58,389 nt of DNA from Paenibacillus terrigena DSM 21567. GTDB lineage: Bacteria; Bacillota; Bacilli; Paenibacillales; Paenibacillaceae. The position numbers were made by a program, and so were the translations under genes. The number at the start of each line of letters is the position of its first letter. The stretch's first letter is position 1. Positions 1 to 7,965 of this stretch are shown piece after piece. The notes under the pieces were generated by a model that worked only from the letters and a program-made list of their open reading frames with translations, did not search any database and had not been told where the DNA came from. Where the stretch lies: NCBI RefSeq assembly GCF_000374845.1, contig NZ_KB895434.1, positions 1-58,389 of the forward strand, written 5' to 3'.

Positions 1-134
1 AGCTCCGAGCCTATTACGATAAAAAACGTGCCGAGGGCAAGCCGTTTAAAGTAGCCGTAATTGCCTGCGTAAACAAGCTGATCCACTGGATTTACGCGAT
101 CCTTACTAAAAAAGAAGCATTTCAATTGAGTTAG
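1..134 (+). CDS. IS110-family transposase, C-terminal fragment (cut by window edge)
   Basis: An open frame enters from the left edge and stops with TAG at 132-134, giving about 44 residues. They include YYDKKRAEGKPFKVAVIAC and the ending LIHWIYAILTKKEAF. This Tyr-Lys rich stretch followed by a helical KLIHWIYAIL-type ending is typical of the C-terminus of IS110/IS1111 transposases (DEDD plus serine-tipped recombinases guided by a bridge RNA). The assignment rests on remembered family sequence. The catalytic domains lie outside the window. A transposase start in the same orientation sits at 58370, so two IS copies may flank the window. Confidence 0.75.
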   Translation, partial: LRAYYDKKRAEGKPFKVAVIACVNKLIHWIYAILTKKEAFQLS

Positions 135-161
135 AAAGAAATTCTCACCTTCTCAGGAAAT

Positions 162-190
162 CCTTCCCACAACTGCAGGAAGGGTTATTT
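162..190 (+). terminator. hairpin downstream of the IS transposase
   Basis: CCTTCC (162-167) pairs with GGAAGG (178-183) and is followed by a short T-rich stretch. It lies 28 nt after the transposase stop. It may be a weak terminator or part of the IS right end. Confidence 0.45.
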
Positions 191-251
191 GCTATACTCA
201 TTTTTCAGTATACCACCGGCGATTGAATCCATTAAGTTTTAAATATTGACA

Positions 252-339
252 AACTATTAGCTAGAATAGCGCAACGACGGCAGCCGATCGTTTTGGCCGG
301 CTGCCGTCGTGTCATCATTGAGCTATAGTGTCCCGTTAG
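252..339. repeat. bipartite cassette repeat unit 1 (R1 arm replaced)
   Basis: R2 (CTATAGTGTCCCGTTAG) is intact at 323-339. The hairpin ACGACGGCAGCCG (274-286) / CGGCTGCCGTCGT (298-310) precedes it. The expected R1 is not recognisable: instead AAACTATTAGCTAGAATAG runs straight into CGCAACGACGG, which matches the sequence that normally follows R1. This looks like the junction with the IS110 element on the left. Confidence 0.85.
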
Positions 340-677
340 TTTAATCCATGGTCCTCATCTATGATCCATGAGAACTCTTTTGAAATGGCAGTAGCAACGT
401 TAGATATGGGGTGTTCTAAAATATTACTAATGCAGCTAGGTAAATCTATTTCAATTAAGTTTACTTCTTCAATACCTTCTAGTGTATCATACGCGTAGTT
501 ACCATCTAGTCCAGCTGGAATGCCTCTTAGCCTGATCCTCTCTCCATGGAGTTCTGTGCAATATATTAGGTGACTGACTTTTTCAAAACCCAAATTACTA
601 ATCAAGTATTGTTCCAAAATCTTCGACTTTACTTTTTTTGTGTAATCATCAGAATGGATGCTTATATAGTCATACAT
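336..677 (-). CDS. hypothetical cassette protein
   Basis: About 113 residues if started at the ATG at 675-677, which has a strong GAGGTGA site. An in-frame ATG further upstream (704) lacks one. The protein is acidic, with no signal peptide or membrane segment. I do not recognise the family. Its small size and setting among unrelated cassette genes would fit an immunity or antitoxin-like protein, but nothing in the sequence proves this. The TAA stop (336-338) lies inside the GTTAG of the R2 arm, as in integron-type cassettes. Confidence 0.7.
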   Translation of the reverse strand: MYDYISIHSDDYTKKVKSKILEQYLISNLGFEKVSHLIYCTELHGERIRLRGIPAGLDGNYAYDTLEGIEEVNLIEIDLPSCISNILEHPISNVATAISKEFSWIIDEDHGLN

Positions 678-750
678 TAATTTCACCTCACTCATGTATT
701 CCATATTCGTAATGAAACGAGGAAAACCCTTCTAAATGCAGAAAATTGAA

Positions 751-767
751 CTAACGTGTCCCGTTAG
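751..767. repeat. solo R2 arm
   Basis: CTAACGTGTCCCGTTAG is present with no hairpin and no R1 arm on its left. The same ACTAACGTG variant of R2 occurs at 36414-36431. A solo arm between two genes is what arm-to-arm recombination or deletion would leave. Confidence 0.85.
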
Positions 768-775
768 CGTAGTCT

Positions 776-1402
776 CTAAAAAGCAAATTCCTTCTCGTTA
801 TTTTCCGTATCAAGATATCTAATTCTGGAGGAATCTTTCCAGTTATCCCAATTTGTGATGCTGTCAACTTCCACGAGGAATAATTCTTTATATGGAACAT
901 TCATCGGATTAGAAAAATCATAAAAAACAAGTTCATAAGGACATGCCCAATAGCAACCATCAACCACTATTAGTTTTTTTTGTTGGAAATACATTATTTC
1001 CGCCCAACAGAATCCACGCCCATCATAAGCCTCTTCGGGAACATAATTTTTGGTCTCATTATTTGATAAATTAACAATTGAATACCCCTGATAATCGAGT
1101 CCGCACAACAGATATTCTATGCCATTTACCTCCACCCAACTGAAAAGGAACGGGTCGAGGTTTCTATATATTATGTCGATGGTATTATTGTCACTATCCG
1201 TAACAATCCCTTTGGTATAATTGTATCTCCTAATATTATCTTCTTCATGATTATAGTGATGGATTTCAAGTTTGAACTTCCCCGACGGTGAATGAATTAT
1301 TTCACTTTCATCGGAGTTGTAAAACTTATCTTGAAAATAATACATCATCTCAGTTCTTTCACTTAGAAACTGATCATCTTCAACAATATTTCTCAAATGC
1401 AT
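776..1402 (-). CDS. hypothetical cassette protein, aromatic-rich
   Basis: 208 residues, ATG start with GGGAGGT about 7 nt upstream. It is rich in Tyr, Trp, Asp and Asn and predicted soluble, with alternating beta-strand-like segments such as YLLCGLDYQGYSIVNL and KLIVVDGCYWACPYELVFYDF. That periodicity resembles a beta-propeller or beta-sandwich, but I do not recognise a family. The stop (TAG, 776-778) is 9 nt from the solo R2 arm. Low GC, like most cassette genes here. Confidence 0.7.
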   Translation of the reverse strand: MHLRNIVEDDQFLSERTEMMYYFQDKFYNSDESEIIHSPSGKFKLEIHHYNHEEDNIRRYNYTKGIVTDSDNNTIDIIYRNLDPFLFSWVEVNGIEYLLCGLDYQGYSIVNLSNNETKNYVPEEAYDGRGFCWAEIMYFQQKKLIVVDGCYWACPYELVFYDFSNPMNVPYKELFLVEVDSITNWDNWKDSSRIRYLDTENNEKEFAF

Positions 1403-1456
1403 TTACCTCCCATTAGTATTACAAATTGTACCATATTTTCGAGCTTGTTATTGCGT

Positions 1457-1534
1457 TAATCTGCCCGTTAGCGCAACGCGACTGCCGATCCATGCCGGCA
1501 GCCGCGTTTTAATTAAGCTATCGTGTCCCGTTAG
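1457..1534. repeat. bipartite cassette repeat unit 2
   Basis: R1-type arm ATCTGCCCGTTAG (to 1471), hairpin CGCGACTGCCG / CGGCAGCCGCG (1477-1507), R2 arm at 1517-1534. The arm ends are 63 nt apart, against the usual 70-71. The difference is the loss of about 7 nt in the TTATTTA stretch, as in the unit at 39086. Confidence 0.95.
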
Positions 1535-2340
1535 CGCAATTCAGGGAAGGTATTATTACTTTTCCTCGTTCCCCTGCCCGTGCGAACCGAGTGAACGATC
1601 AGCGCACACACCGCAGCGATCAAGGTTGCAACCGCCATCGTCGCCATCGCGTAAGCGTCTCCTCCCTCTTCCTTGAACCATAGCAGCATCGCTAGGTTAA
1701 TCAGCGCGTGGAACGTCGTGGCCGTCGGCAACTTAAGTCTTTTGCCGCGCAGCAGCTCTCCGAGGATGACCGAGAGACAGACGGCAAACAAGATGAACGA
1801 ACTTGCGTACAGCCAGCCCTCGGCGAACACCCCCACATGCCACACGCCCCACAGCAGTCCGACGACGACAGAGGATAGTAGGACGCCCATGCGGGTCTGT
1901 AGGGCGGGCTGTAGAAAACAGCGCCAACCGATCTCTTCTCCAGCCGCTCCGATGAACTGCGCAATGACGATGAGCCATATCGGGTGCGCCAGATCGAACG
2001 GATTCGTAAAGTCGATCATATGGCCGGACAATCCGTACCAGGCCAGCGCGACCACGAAAATCGCCACCACGATCAGCACTGCTTCCCCCAATTGAGCAAT
2101 GCCCGCCTTCGATGATTGGAGTCCCGCCTGGCGAACAAGCCCTTGAGAGCCAGGGAGTAACCACAGAACGACAAGTACCGCCAGCATCGGCCCGAACTGC
2201 GTCAGCTGGATGATCACCACAGGGATGCCGGTAGCCGGCTGCACGATTCCAAGCAGTAGCGCGAAGACGGAAGCTAGAACATAATAAGCGAGCACGATCC
2301 CGCTCAGTCGATTGAATCTCGGACTATCGATTAACGTCAT
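1531..2340 (-). CDS. CPBP-family intramembrane metalloprotease (CAAX protease-like)
   Basis: 269 residues with about seven to eight hydrophobic helices. The family motifs are visible: EEIGWRCFLQPAL (about residues 135-147; the EExxxR glutamates and arginine), WGVWHVGVF (second motif histidine) and FHALINLAML near the C-terminus. Members are membrane glutamic-type proteases or related proteins, and many bacterial ones act in bacteriocin self-immunity. The substrate here is unknown. The start has GAGGTGG upstream. The TAA stop (1531-1533) sits inside the GTTAG of R2. The gene is clearly richer in GC than its left neighbours, which suggests a different donor. Confidence 0.88.
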   Translation of the reverse strand: MTLIDSPRFNRLSGIVLAYYVLASVFALLLGIVQPATGIPVVIIQLTQFGPMLAVLVVLWLLPGSQGLVRQAGLQSSKAGIAQLGEAVLIVVAIFVVALAWYGLSGHMIDFTNPFDLAHPIWLIVIAQFIGAAGEEIGWRCFLQPALQTRMGVLLSSVVVGLLWGVWHVGVFAEGWLYASSFILFAVCLSVILGELLRGKRLKLPTATTFHALINLAMLLWFKEEGGDAYAMATMAVATLIAAVCALIVHSVRTGRGTRKSNNTFPELR

Positions 2341-2467
2341 ATCAAGCCACCTCGATCAGATGATTTTTCCATACCATCATCTTAAGCGAAGGATCATCTC
2401 GCTAAAACAGGCTAAAGTCTCGTTATCGCCTGGACTGGAGACGGATGACGTAACCACGACTTCAACT

Positions 2468-2603
2468 AATCTGCCCGTTAGCGTAACACGGCTGCCGATC
2501 TATGTCGGCAGCCGTGTCTTAGTTATGTTATTAAACTATAGTGTCCCGTTAGCGTAACGAATCATTTTAGAAGGCAAGGGCGAATGCTATAGTGTCCCGT
2601 TAG
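2468..2603. repeat. bipartite cassette repeat unit 3 plus an extra tandem R2 arm
   Basis: R1-type arm ATCTGCCCGTTAG ends at 2481, hairpin ACACGGCTGCCG / CGGCAGCCGTGT follows, and R2 is at 2533-2552. A second perfect R2 (GCTATAGTGTCCCGTTAG) follows at 2586-2603. Only 33 nt without a gene separate the two R2 arms, so this looks like an empty cassette or a deletion scar. Confidence 0.95.
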
Positions 2604-2654
2604 TGCAAAGGTCTATCAGAGGTTTTTGTCACACTCTGGTCGTTTACGATTCAG

Positions 2655-3494
2655 TTAATATTTATATACATTAAATCGGTTGCCGTCTGGGTCATAAAAG
2701 TGAAAAAACGTAAAAAAACCACCAGTAATGTAGTCAGAAGTACGGATACCGTTATCTCGTAGATATTGAAAATATTGAGAAAAAGCCTCTCCATCATGAG
2801 TGACACAATATGGGCGGCAAGGTCCATCTACTGGTCCATTATCCGGTGCGTCTTCTGAAAGTTGGTCAAGCCACCAAACGGAATGTGCATCGGGATGATG
2901 TTCCAAAGATAACCCCATTTTTAGGGACCCTTTTGTAGAGTAATCCTCCAATAATACCATCCCTAAATATTTTTCATACCACGTCCTAGCCTCTTGAAGA
3001 TTTCTTACTCCAATACGAACCCAACTTCCGCCAAAGCGTGAACCGTCTTGAATATCTTGGCTTTCTGCTGCGGTTAAGCGGGTACCTTCGAATCCCCAAA
3101 AATCAAAGTGACCCTTACCATCGGCTGTGTAATAAATGTCAGAAGTACGTATGCCTTCTTTTTGGAAATAAGCATGCTCGGCTTCTAAGTCACGCGTAGC
3201 ATGACACCAACGAACGTTTGGGTCAACCGTGCCACGTTCGGCGAAAAAATGATTAACTCTTCTGTCCGTCAGTACAGATTTGAGCCATAAACCAGCTCGC
3301 AACTCGGTCATAATTTCCGCTGTAGATAATTTTTCATTTTTCCCATTCATTACTTGCTTGCGGGTAAATCCCATATGTTTTTCATACCATTGGACAGCCA
3401 TTTCATGATTGTCCCAAATTACATCGATTTGTCCGCCGTCATATGCCAATTTAGGGACAGATGTAACCGTAGCTGGCTGCTGCGTAACCTCCAT
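2655..3494 (-). CDS. two-domain VOC (glyoxalase/dioxygenase-like) protein
   Basis: 279 residues with two vicinal-oxygen-chelate domains: one from about residue 18 (IDVIWDNHEMAVQWYEKHMGF) and one from about 152 (WVRIGVRNLQEARTWYEKYLGM), ending in the typical FYDPDGNRFNVYKY. VOC proteins bind a metal and act as lyases, dioxygenases or resistance proteins. The substrate cannot be told. The ATG start has AGAAGG upstream. It is a single-gene cassette between units 3 and 4, with its stop 52 nt from the R2 arm. Confidence 0.85.
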   Translation of the reverse strand: MEVTQQPATVTSVPKLAYDGGQIDVIWDNHEMAVQWYEKHMGFTRKQVMNGKNEKLSTAEIMTELRAGLWLKSVLTDRRVNHFFAERGTVDPNVRWCHATRDLEAEHAYFQKEGIRTSDIYYTADGKGHFDFWGFEGTRLTAAESQDIQDGSRFGGSWVRIGVRNLQEARTWYEKYLGMVLLEDYSTKGSLKMGLSLEHHPDAHSVWWLDQLSEDAPDNGPVDGPCRPYCVTHDGEAFSQYFQYLRDNGIRTSDYITGGFFTFFHFYDPDGNRFNVYKY

Positions 3495-3582
3495 CGGGCA
3501 AACCTTCTTTCCTCTTTTTTTAGTACAAGTAAGAATTCAATTCTCACCAATATTTTCCTGCAATAATGAAAAATATATTGAT

Positions 3583-3660
3583 AAACTATCCTGCCCGTTA
3601 CTTCAACAAGCTAAAAGGAGCTGCCTTCAAGCAAGCTCCTCAACTCTCGTTCTCCGTCAG
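3583..3660. repeat. bipartite cassette repeat unit 4 (degenerate R2)
   Basis: R1 arm AAACTATCCTGCCCGTTAC (3583-3601), hairpin AGGAGCTGCCTT / AAGCAAGCTCCT (about 3617-3640) with a minus-side T tract, and a degenerate R2 CTCTCGTTCTCCGTCAG (3644-3660). The hairpin differs from the GCGGCTGCCG type, although the arms are related. Confidence 0.85.
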
Positions 3661-3675
3661 TTAAGTGACGTTCAT

Positions 3676-4110
3676 TCATAGCTCTTTCACAAAGCGATAA
3701 CCAGTTATCTTGTACCCTAAATCCAGATAAAATTGATGGGCTTCTGCTTTTCGCCCAAAACCACTGATGAGGTATGTGCCCTTGCATCCTAATTCTTTCG
3801 CAAGGTGCTCTGCAAAATCCATAAGTTGTCTTCCTATTCCACGCCGCTTTGCTGATGATCTAACTATAATTATACAAATTTCCCCATAACGACTTACCTC
3901 ACGAATATTTTCCCTTATTCTAAATACAAGAGTTGCTTGAATCTCCGAATCTTTTTCATAAACAAAAATTGTATCTGTGCTGCTTTCTTCTACCACTTTT
4001 AGTCGATTATTCATATCTTCATGAGAGATAGGTTTACCACTCAATTCTTCCATCAGGTGTGAAAGAACAGTAATATCACTTTTTTTTGCTTTCCGAATGA
4101 CATGGATCAT
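3676..4110 (-). CDS. GNAT-family N-acetyltransferase
   Basis: About 144 residues from the ATG at 4108-4110, which has AGAGGTG upstream; an ATG 24 nt earlier lacks a site. The acetyl-CoA loop reads RGIGRQLMDFAEHLAKELGC (the R/Q-x-x-G-x-G/A motif), followed by the C-terminal FGRKAEAHQFYLDLGYK strand-turn typical of the fold. It transfers an acetyl group to an amine; the substrate is unknown. Single-gene cassette, low GC. Confidence 0.87.
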   Translation of the reverse strand: MIHVIRKAKKSDITVLSHLMEELSGKPISHEDMNNRLKVVEESSTDTIFVYEKDSEIQATLVFRIRENIREVSRYGEICIIIVRSSAKRRGIGRQLMDFAEHLAKELGCKGTYLISGFGRKAEAHQFYLDLGYKITGYRFVKEL

Positions 4111-4212
4111 ATGCATACACCTCTTTTGTTTCATTTAATGAAACCGTATATCATAAGATGGAACAACTTAACTTTAACACATATTGCTAAAATATTCCAT
4201 ATATCCTTTCGA

Positions 4213-4296
4213 AAAACTGCCCTATAGAGAAACGCGGATGCCAATCGAGCTGGCAGCCGCGTCTTAGTTATTTATTAAGCTATCGTGTCCCGTTAG
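4213..4296. repeat. bipartite cassette repeat unit 5 (degenerate R1)
   Basis: Degenerate R1 AACTGCCCTATAGAG, then hairpin AACGCGGATGCC / TGGCAGCCGCGT, then an intact R2 GCTATCGTGTCCCGTTAG (4279-4296). Confidence 0.88.
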
Positions 4297-4366
4297 CGTA
4301 ATGAGTTGTGATTATATAAGTGCTTTTTGATATCTGATTTGACTTAGTTCTATATCTCTAATGATT

Positions 4367-4834
4367 TCAAAATCGAGCACGCGTGACATCGAGGTCCATC
4401 CGTGGTGCCGTCCCACCCTGTGTGTTGGCGACGCCGCTGGCGACGAAGCCAACGGACTCGTAAAACCCTATCGCGTGCGGGTTGGCGGTCACCTCTACTC
4501 GTACACCGCGACGCACAATGTCTTCGATTAGTGCACTCGCGACGCCTTGGCGCATCCAATCTGGATCAGTGAACAGATCCTCGAGTTCGAGGAAATCGTC
4601 GACTGGACGTGCCGACGCAAAGCCTACGACCCGCCCGTCAACAACAGCGACACGTGCGAACGGCAACATCGCGTCGTCCCACACAAGCCATTCAGGGTGA
4701 GTAGCGATGAGATCACGGTCGCCCTCGATTGTCAGCGACGCACGGCGAAAGACGTCGCGCAGCATATCGACATCATCGTCGACTGCGCTTCTAATGACGA
4801 GGTTAGACGAATATATAGGTTTTTTTTCATTCAC
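4367..4834 (-). CDS. GNAT-family N-acetyltransferase, GC-rich
   Basis: 155 residues, start with AAGGAGT upstream. The GNAT core is visible: VAVVDGRVVGFASARPVDDF (strands 2-4), the ELEDLFTDPDWMRQGVASAL acetyl-CoA loop, and NPHAIGFYESVGFVASG at the C-terminus. The substrate is unknown. Base composition is markedly GC-rich (codons such as GCG, GTC, CGC), unlike the AT-rich genes on both sides. This suggests recent capture from a high-GC donor. Confidence 0.88.
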   Translation of the reverse strand: MNEKKPIYSSNLVIRSAVDDDVDMLRDVFRRASLTIEGDRDLIATHPEWLVWDDAMLPFARVAVVDGRVVGFASARPVDDFLELEDLFTDPDWMRQGVASALIEDIVRRGVRVEVTANPHAIGFYESVGFVASGVANTQGGTAPRMDLDVTRARF

Positions 4835-4946
4835 GGTTGAGACTCCTTTTTATGGAAAATACATGATTGATGCTGTTTCACCTTATCACTGTTCAACTAA
4901 CAATGCATCCATCAAGAATCCGGATGTCTTCAAGTGTTTTTATTGA

Positions 4947-4964
4947 GCTATCGTTATTCGTTAG
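4947..4964. repeat. degenerate R2 arm
   Basis: GCTATCGTTATTCGTTAG resembles R2 with three or four changes. No clear R1 or hairpin precedes it. It separates the 4367 and 5062 genes. Confidence 0.75.
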
Positions 4965-5061
4965 CGCAACACCCTATGAAGAATAAGAACTTTGTAAGTA
5001 TTTTAAGGTAAGGAGGGTTCCGATGAGCTGCGTACTTTGTTTTCTTTAATTACGGGCTTCT

Positions 5062-6057
5062 CTAGTTTGCTAAGCCTCTTTGATTGATTTTATAAAAAAC
5101 CTCTTTCCCATTAAGCAAGGATTTACTTAGTTCAATCAGACTTGGTATATTTTCACGTATCCATATATGCATTCCTTCATTACTTACTCGAAATGCGTAG
5201 AGTACGCATATTTCCAAAAACATGAAATCTTCTAATTGTGCAATGTCTATCTTCCTTGAAATTATATTTGTGTAGCTGGAAAGCAGATCATCCCGTAAAT
5301 CACTTTTAGTAAATAGGGCAGCAGAAGCCACATCCATTGCGTAATATCCAAATCCCGATAATCCAAAGTCAATGAATGAGATTCCCGATGATGTGCTAAT
5401 TAGGTTGCTATGGTGAATGTCGGCATGGATGAATCCCCATGTTTCAGAACTTTTGCTCAACCCTTTCATACGATCGGTTACCAGCGAAAATGTATTTTCA
5501 AGAATTTTAAATTCCTCGGTGGTGATAATACCAATATTTTCGCCTGATCGAAATTTGGTCAATATGTTATTAAGCCACTCTATCTCATAATGGGGTCTTA
5601 TAAAACTTATACCATGTTCGAAACTCCTCGAAAACTGATGTAAATGTGCAATACGCTTCCCCAAGGTACTAACCATTTCCTCATTAGTGAAATCTATCTT
5701 AGACATGGTTTCCCCTGCAATCCATTTCAAGACGGAACAATATACTTCTTCGCTCTCCATGACAACGTTTGTTACTAGTTCACCGTTTATATTCGGAACA
5801 GGGATTTGAACAGGTAATTCGGAATGAGATGACCAAGCTAACAAATATTCTAGCTCCGATTGAATCGCCTCACGCGTGTTTTGTACACCCTGCATGTTTT
5901 TTGTAATTGGTTTATGCATTCGTAACAAGTAAGTGTCTTCAGATCCCTTTTCTGTTACCTTGTAAGTAATGTTTTCATTATGTCGAATAAATTCCACAAT
6001 AGGGTCGATAAAAGAATAGTTCAGTATAACTTCCTTAAAACACTTCGTATAATCCAT
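5062..6057 (-). CDS. aminoglycoside/choline-kinase-like phosphotransferase
   Basis: 331 residues from the ATG at 6055-6057, which has AAGGAGTG upstream; an upstream in-frame ATG lacks one. The phosphotransferase fold is shown by GFIHADIHHSNLI (Brenner-type catalytic loop, H-x-D-x-x-x-x-N) and ISFIDFGLSGFGYYAMDVA (the D-F-G-like metal-binding segment). The N-terminal half carries YKVTEKGSEDTYLLRMHKP with the ATP-binding lysine region. Members phosphorylate aminoglycosides, choline, homoserine or macrolides; the substrate cannot be read from sequence. A resistance role is possible in this setting but unproven. Confidence 0.85.
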   Translation of the reverse strand: MDYTKCFKEVILNYSFIDPIVEFIRHNENITYKVTEKGSEDTYLLRMHKPITKNMQGVQNTREAIQSELEYLLAWSSHSELPVQIPVPNINGELVTNVVMESEEVYCSVLKWIAGETMSKIDFTNEEMVSTLGKRIAHLHQFSRSFEHGISFIRPHYEIEWLNNILTKFRSGENIGIITTEEFKILENTFSLVTDRMKGLSKSSETWGFIHADIHHSNLISTSSGISFIDFGLSGFGYYAMDVASAALFTKSDLRDDLLSSYTNIISRKIDIAQLEDFMFLEICVLYAFRVSNEGMHIWIRENIPSLIELSKSLLNGKEVFYKINQRGLAN

Positions 6058-6215
6058 AGAATGCCACTCCTTAGCATAGTAGATTATCCTCACATTTTTA
6101 GCTTAAACCACCTAAAACTGAAAGAAGATGACCATATCCCCCTCTACTCTCACGTTCCTCGTTTTAGGAGATTCTTATATTACCACATATTGGATGTTAC
6201 ATTCACTTGCTTCTA

Positions 6216-6302
6216 AACTAAACTGCCCGTTAGCACAACGCGGCTGCCGATCATGCCGGCAGCCGCGTTTTAGTTTTTTATTAAGCTATAGTGTCCCATT
6301 AG
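6216..6302. repeat. bipartite cassette repeat unit 6
   Basis: R1-type arm AAACTGCCCGTTAG ends at 6233, hairpin AACGCGGCTGCCG / CGGCAGCCGCGTT, R2 variant GCTATAGTGTCCCATTAG at 6285-6302. Confidence 0.95.
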
Positions 6303-6407
6303 CTTAATGGTCGAGCGCCGGACATCTACACGACGGGATTAATAAGGACTCCTGTTGTATGAAAATAGAACAAAAAATTTAGGTTTTTGAACTCCCATTT
6401 CAGTTTT

Positions 6408-6863
6408 TCATGCCAAACAACGCCTTATACCTGTTATGACTCCCGCATGTAATGCTTCATGGCTTAGTTGAAATAGCATTATCTCTCCAATAGTGTTCAT
6501 ATGGAGAAACGGTTCAACTAATCTTCTGTCTAGTTTTCCTCGTGTTGCATTTACAATGTCATCTTGTTGTTTAGATAAATTATTTCGAAGTTCAATTAGC
6601 GAGGGAGGAGTTTCAACCCAAAGTGATGGCATACTGCCTCTAGGAAACATGGTGTGATATTGGAGAGATAATTGCCTATCCTTCTGGAGATTGGTAAAAA
6701 CAGCATGATCCCACCCAACCAATATGTGTCCGATATTCCACCTTATATTATTCGAGAAACCAGTAGGAATATCGTCAAGCAGGGCCTCGTCCAGTGACTC
6801 CACCAAATCAATCGTCCATCTTCTCCACATTTTGAATTGTTCAAAAACTTGTTCTTCGTTCAT
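6408..6863 (-). CDS. DinB/DUF664-family putative metalloenzyme
   Basis: 151 residues of mostly helical character. Three histidines lie where the DinB four-helix bundle binds metal: NIGHILVGWDHAV (about residues 45-57) and LSHEALHAGVITGI near the C-terminus. Related bacillithiol-dependent transferases share this fold. The function here is unknown. AAGGCGG precedes the ATG. Single-gene cassette with its stop about 105 nt from R2. Confidence 0.83.
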   Translation of the reverse strand: MNEEQVFEQFKMWRRWTIDLVESLDEALLDDIPTGFSNNIRWNIGHILVGWDHAVFTNLQKDRQLSLQYHTMFPRGSMPSLWVETPPSLIELRNNLSKQQDDIVNATRGKLDRRLVEPFLHMNTIGEIMLFQLSHEALHAGVITGIRRCLA

Positions 6864-6940
6864 TAATTCAGCCGCCTTATTCGATATGATTTGAACTCAT
6901 GCATTTCCAATTTTATCTAATTATTCGAGAGTCTTTTGAT

Positions 6941-7080
6941 AATATCCTGCCCGTTAGTTGAGAAAAGGCAGCAGCCGATCTCAAGAAGTCAGCTACCTTC
7001 AAATGTCATTTATTGAGCTATCGTGTCCCGTTAGCGTAAAAGGCAGCCAGCCTCAGCTGACTACCTTCTCCTGCTGTTAG
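6941..7080. repeat. bipartite cassette repeat unit 7 with a degenerate empty repeat attached
   Basis: R1 AATATCCTGCCCGTTAG (6941-6957), a GGCAGC / AGCTACC type hairpin, and R2 at 7017-7034. Immediately after is a second hairpin (AAGGCAGCCAG 7039-7049 / CTGACTACCTT 7056-7066) and a decayed arm ending CTGCTGTTAG at 7080. The second part looks like a gene-less unit. Confidence 0.88.
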
Positions 7081-7161
7081 GGAATGCTTCCGAACAAATA
7101 ACGACAGCTATCGCTCGAAAATCCTGCAATTCATCAAGTTTGTTCCTTCCTCGGGTCACGA

Positions 7162-7827
7162 TTAGTATTCATCGTGCAGCCGCCACCACGTATAAGGTGG
7201 TGTTTGCGGCCAACCCTCAGGTGAATCCTCCCAGTCTTCCTGGCGCCCGTAGGGTGTCAGGTCAAGGAGATTGAAGTCAGCTCTGAGCCTATCAACACCA
7301 CGAGCCATAGTGTAATAGGTACGATAAACTTGTTCGTCATCACGGAGAAAGACACTCAGGCCGAATCCACTACCTGCACCACAGTCCAGGTTAAAGTTAT
7401 CGCCATTCGAAGAGAACCAGGGTACAGTCCAACTCATGCGCCTCTTGTAGGGCTCGATCTGTGATAATGGTGCAGGGGAGACTAGAACAAAGGTCGTATC
7501 ACGAGCATGCAGATGAGCAAGATGGCCAATATTGTCTACGAATGACGAGCAGCCTCGGCAACGGTGGTTCGATCCCGGAGCCATCATGAAGTGGTAGACG
7601 ATGAGCTGCCGTCGTCCGTCGAAAAGATCAATAAGATTCGCTGTACCGTTCGGGCCCTCGAATGCATAATCTTTAACGATCCTTACCATCGGCAACCTGC
7701 GACGTTCTGCGGCCAGTGCATCCAACGCACGAGTGAGTTCCTTCTCTTTGACGAGCAGTTTTTCTCGAGCAGTCAGCCACTCTTGTTCTGAAACGATTTG
7801 TGGAAGTGCTGTTTGGTTCATTGTCAT
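7162..7827 (-). CDS. DUF899-family thioredoxin-fold protein
   Basis: 221 residues. It has the DUF899 layout: an N-terminal helical part (LPQIVSEQEWLTAREKLLVKEKE), then FEGPNGTANLIDLFDGRRQLIVYHFM, then a thioredoxin-like segment with GCRGCSSFVDNI (CxxC-type cysteines), and FVLVSPAPLSQIEPYKRRM. It is presumed to be a dithiol-disulfide oxidoreductase of unknown role. The start has GGGAGGAG upstream. GC content is higher than in neighbouring cassettes. Confidence 0.87.
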   Translation of the reverse strand: MTMNQTALPQIVSEQEWLTAREKLLVKEKELTRALDALAAERRRLPMVRIVKDYAFEGPNGTANLIDLFDGRRQLIVYHFMMAPGSNHRCRGCSSFVDNIGHLAHLHARDTTFVLVSPAPLSQIEPYKRRMSWTVPWFSSNGDNFNLDCGAGSGFGLSVFLRDDEQVYRTYYTMARGVDRLRADFNLLDLTPYGRQEDWEDSPEGWPQTPPYTWWRLHDEY

Positions 7828-7922
7828 TTGGCTCCTCCCTGAAATTATTCTGAGTATCTCTTTAAATTATAACAATTTGAATAATTGTAATTTCTTATGA
7901 ATTGCGCATTTAATATTAAGCA

Positions 7923-7936
7923 AATCTGCTCGTTAG
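7923..7936. repeat. solo R1-type arm
   Basis: AATCTGCTCGTTAG matches the R1 class (ATCTGCCCGTTAG) with one change. It lies directly beside the 3' end of the next gene, with neither hairpin nor R2. This is the complement of the solo R2 at 751. Confidence 0.78.
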
Positions 7937-7965
7937 CGTAATAATACAAATACAGAGTTGAAATA

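Noticed and set aside
5062-6057. Named aminoglycoside resistance gene (aph)
   Set aside because: Only the general kinase fold is visible; the substrate cannot be decided from motifs.
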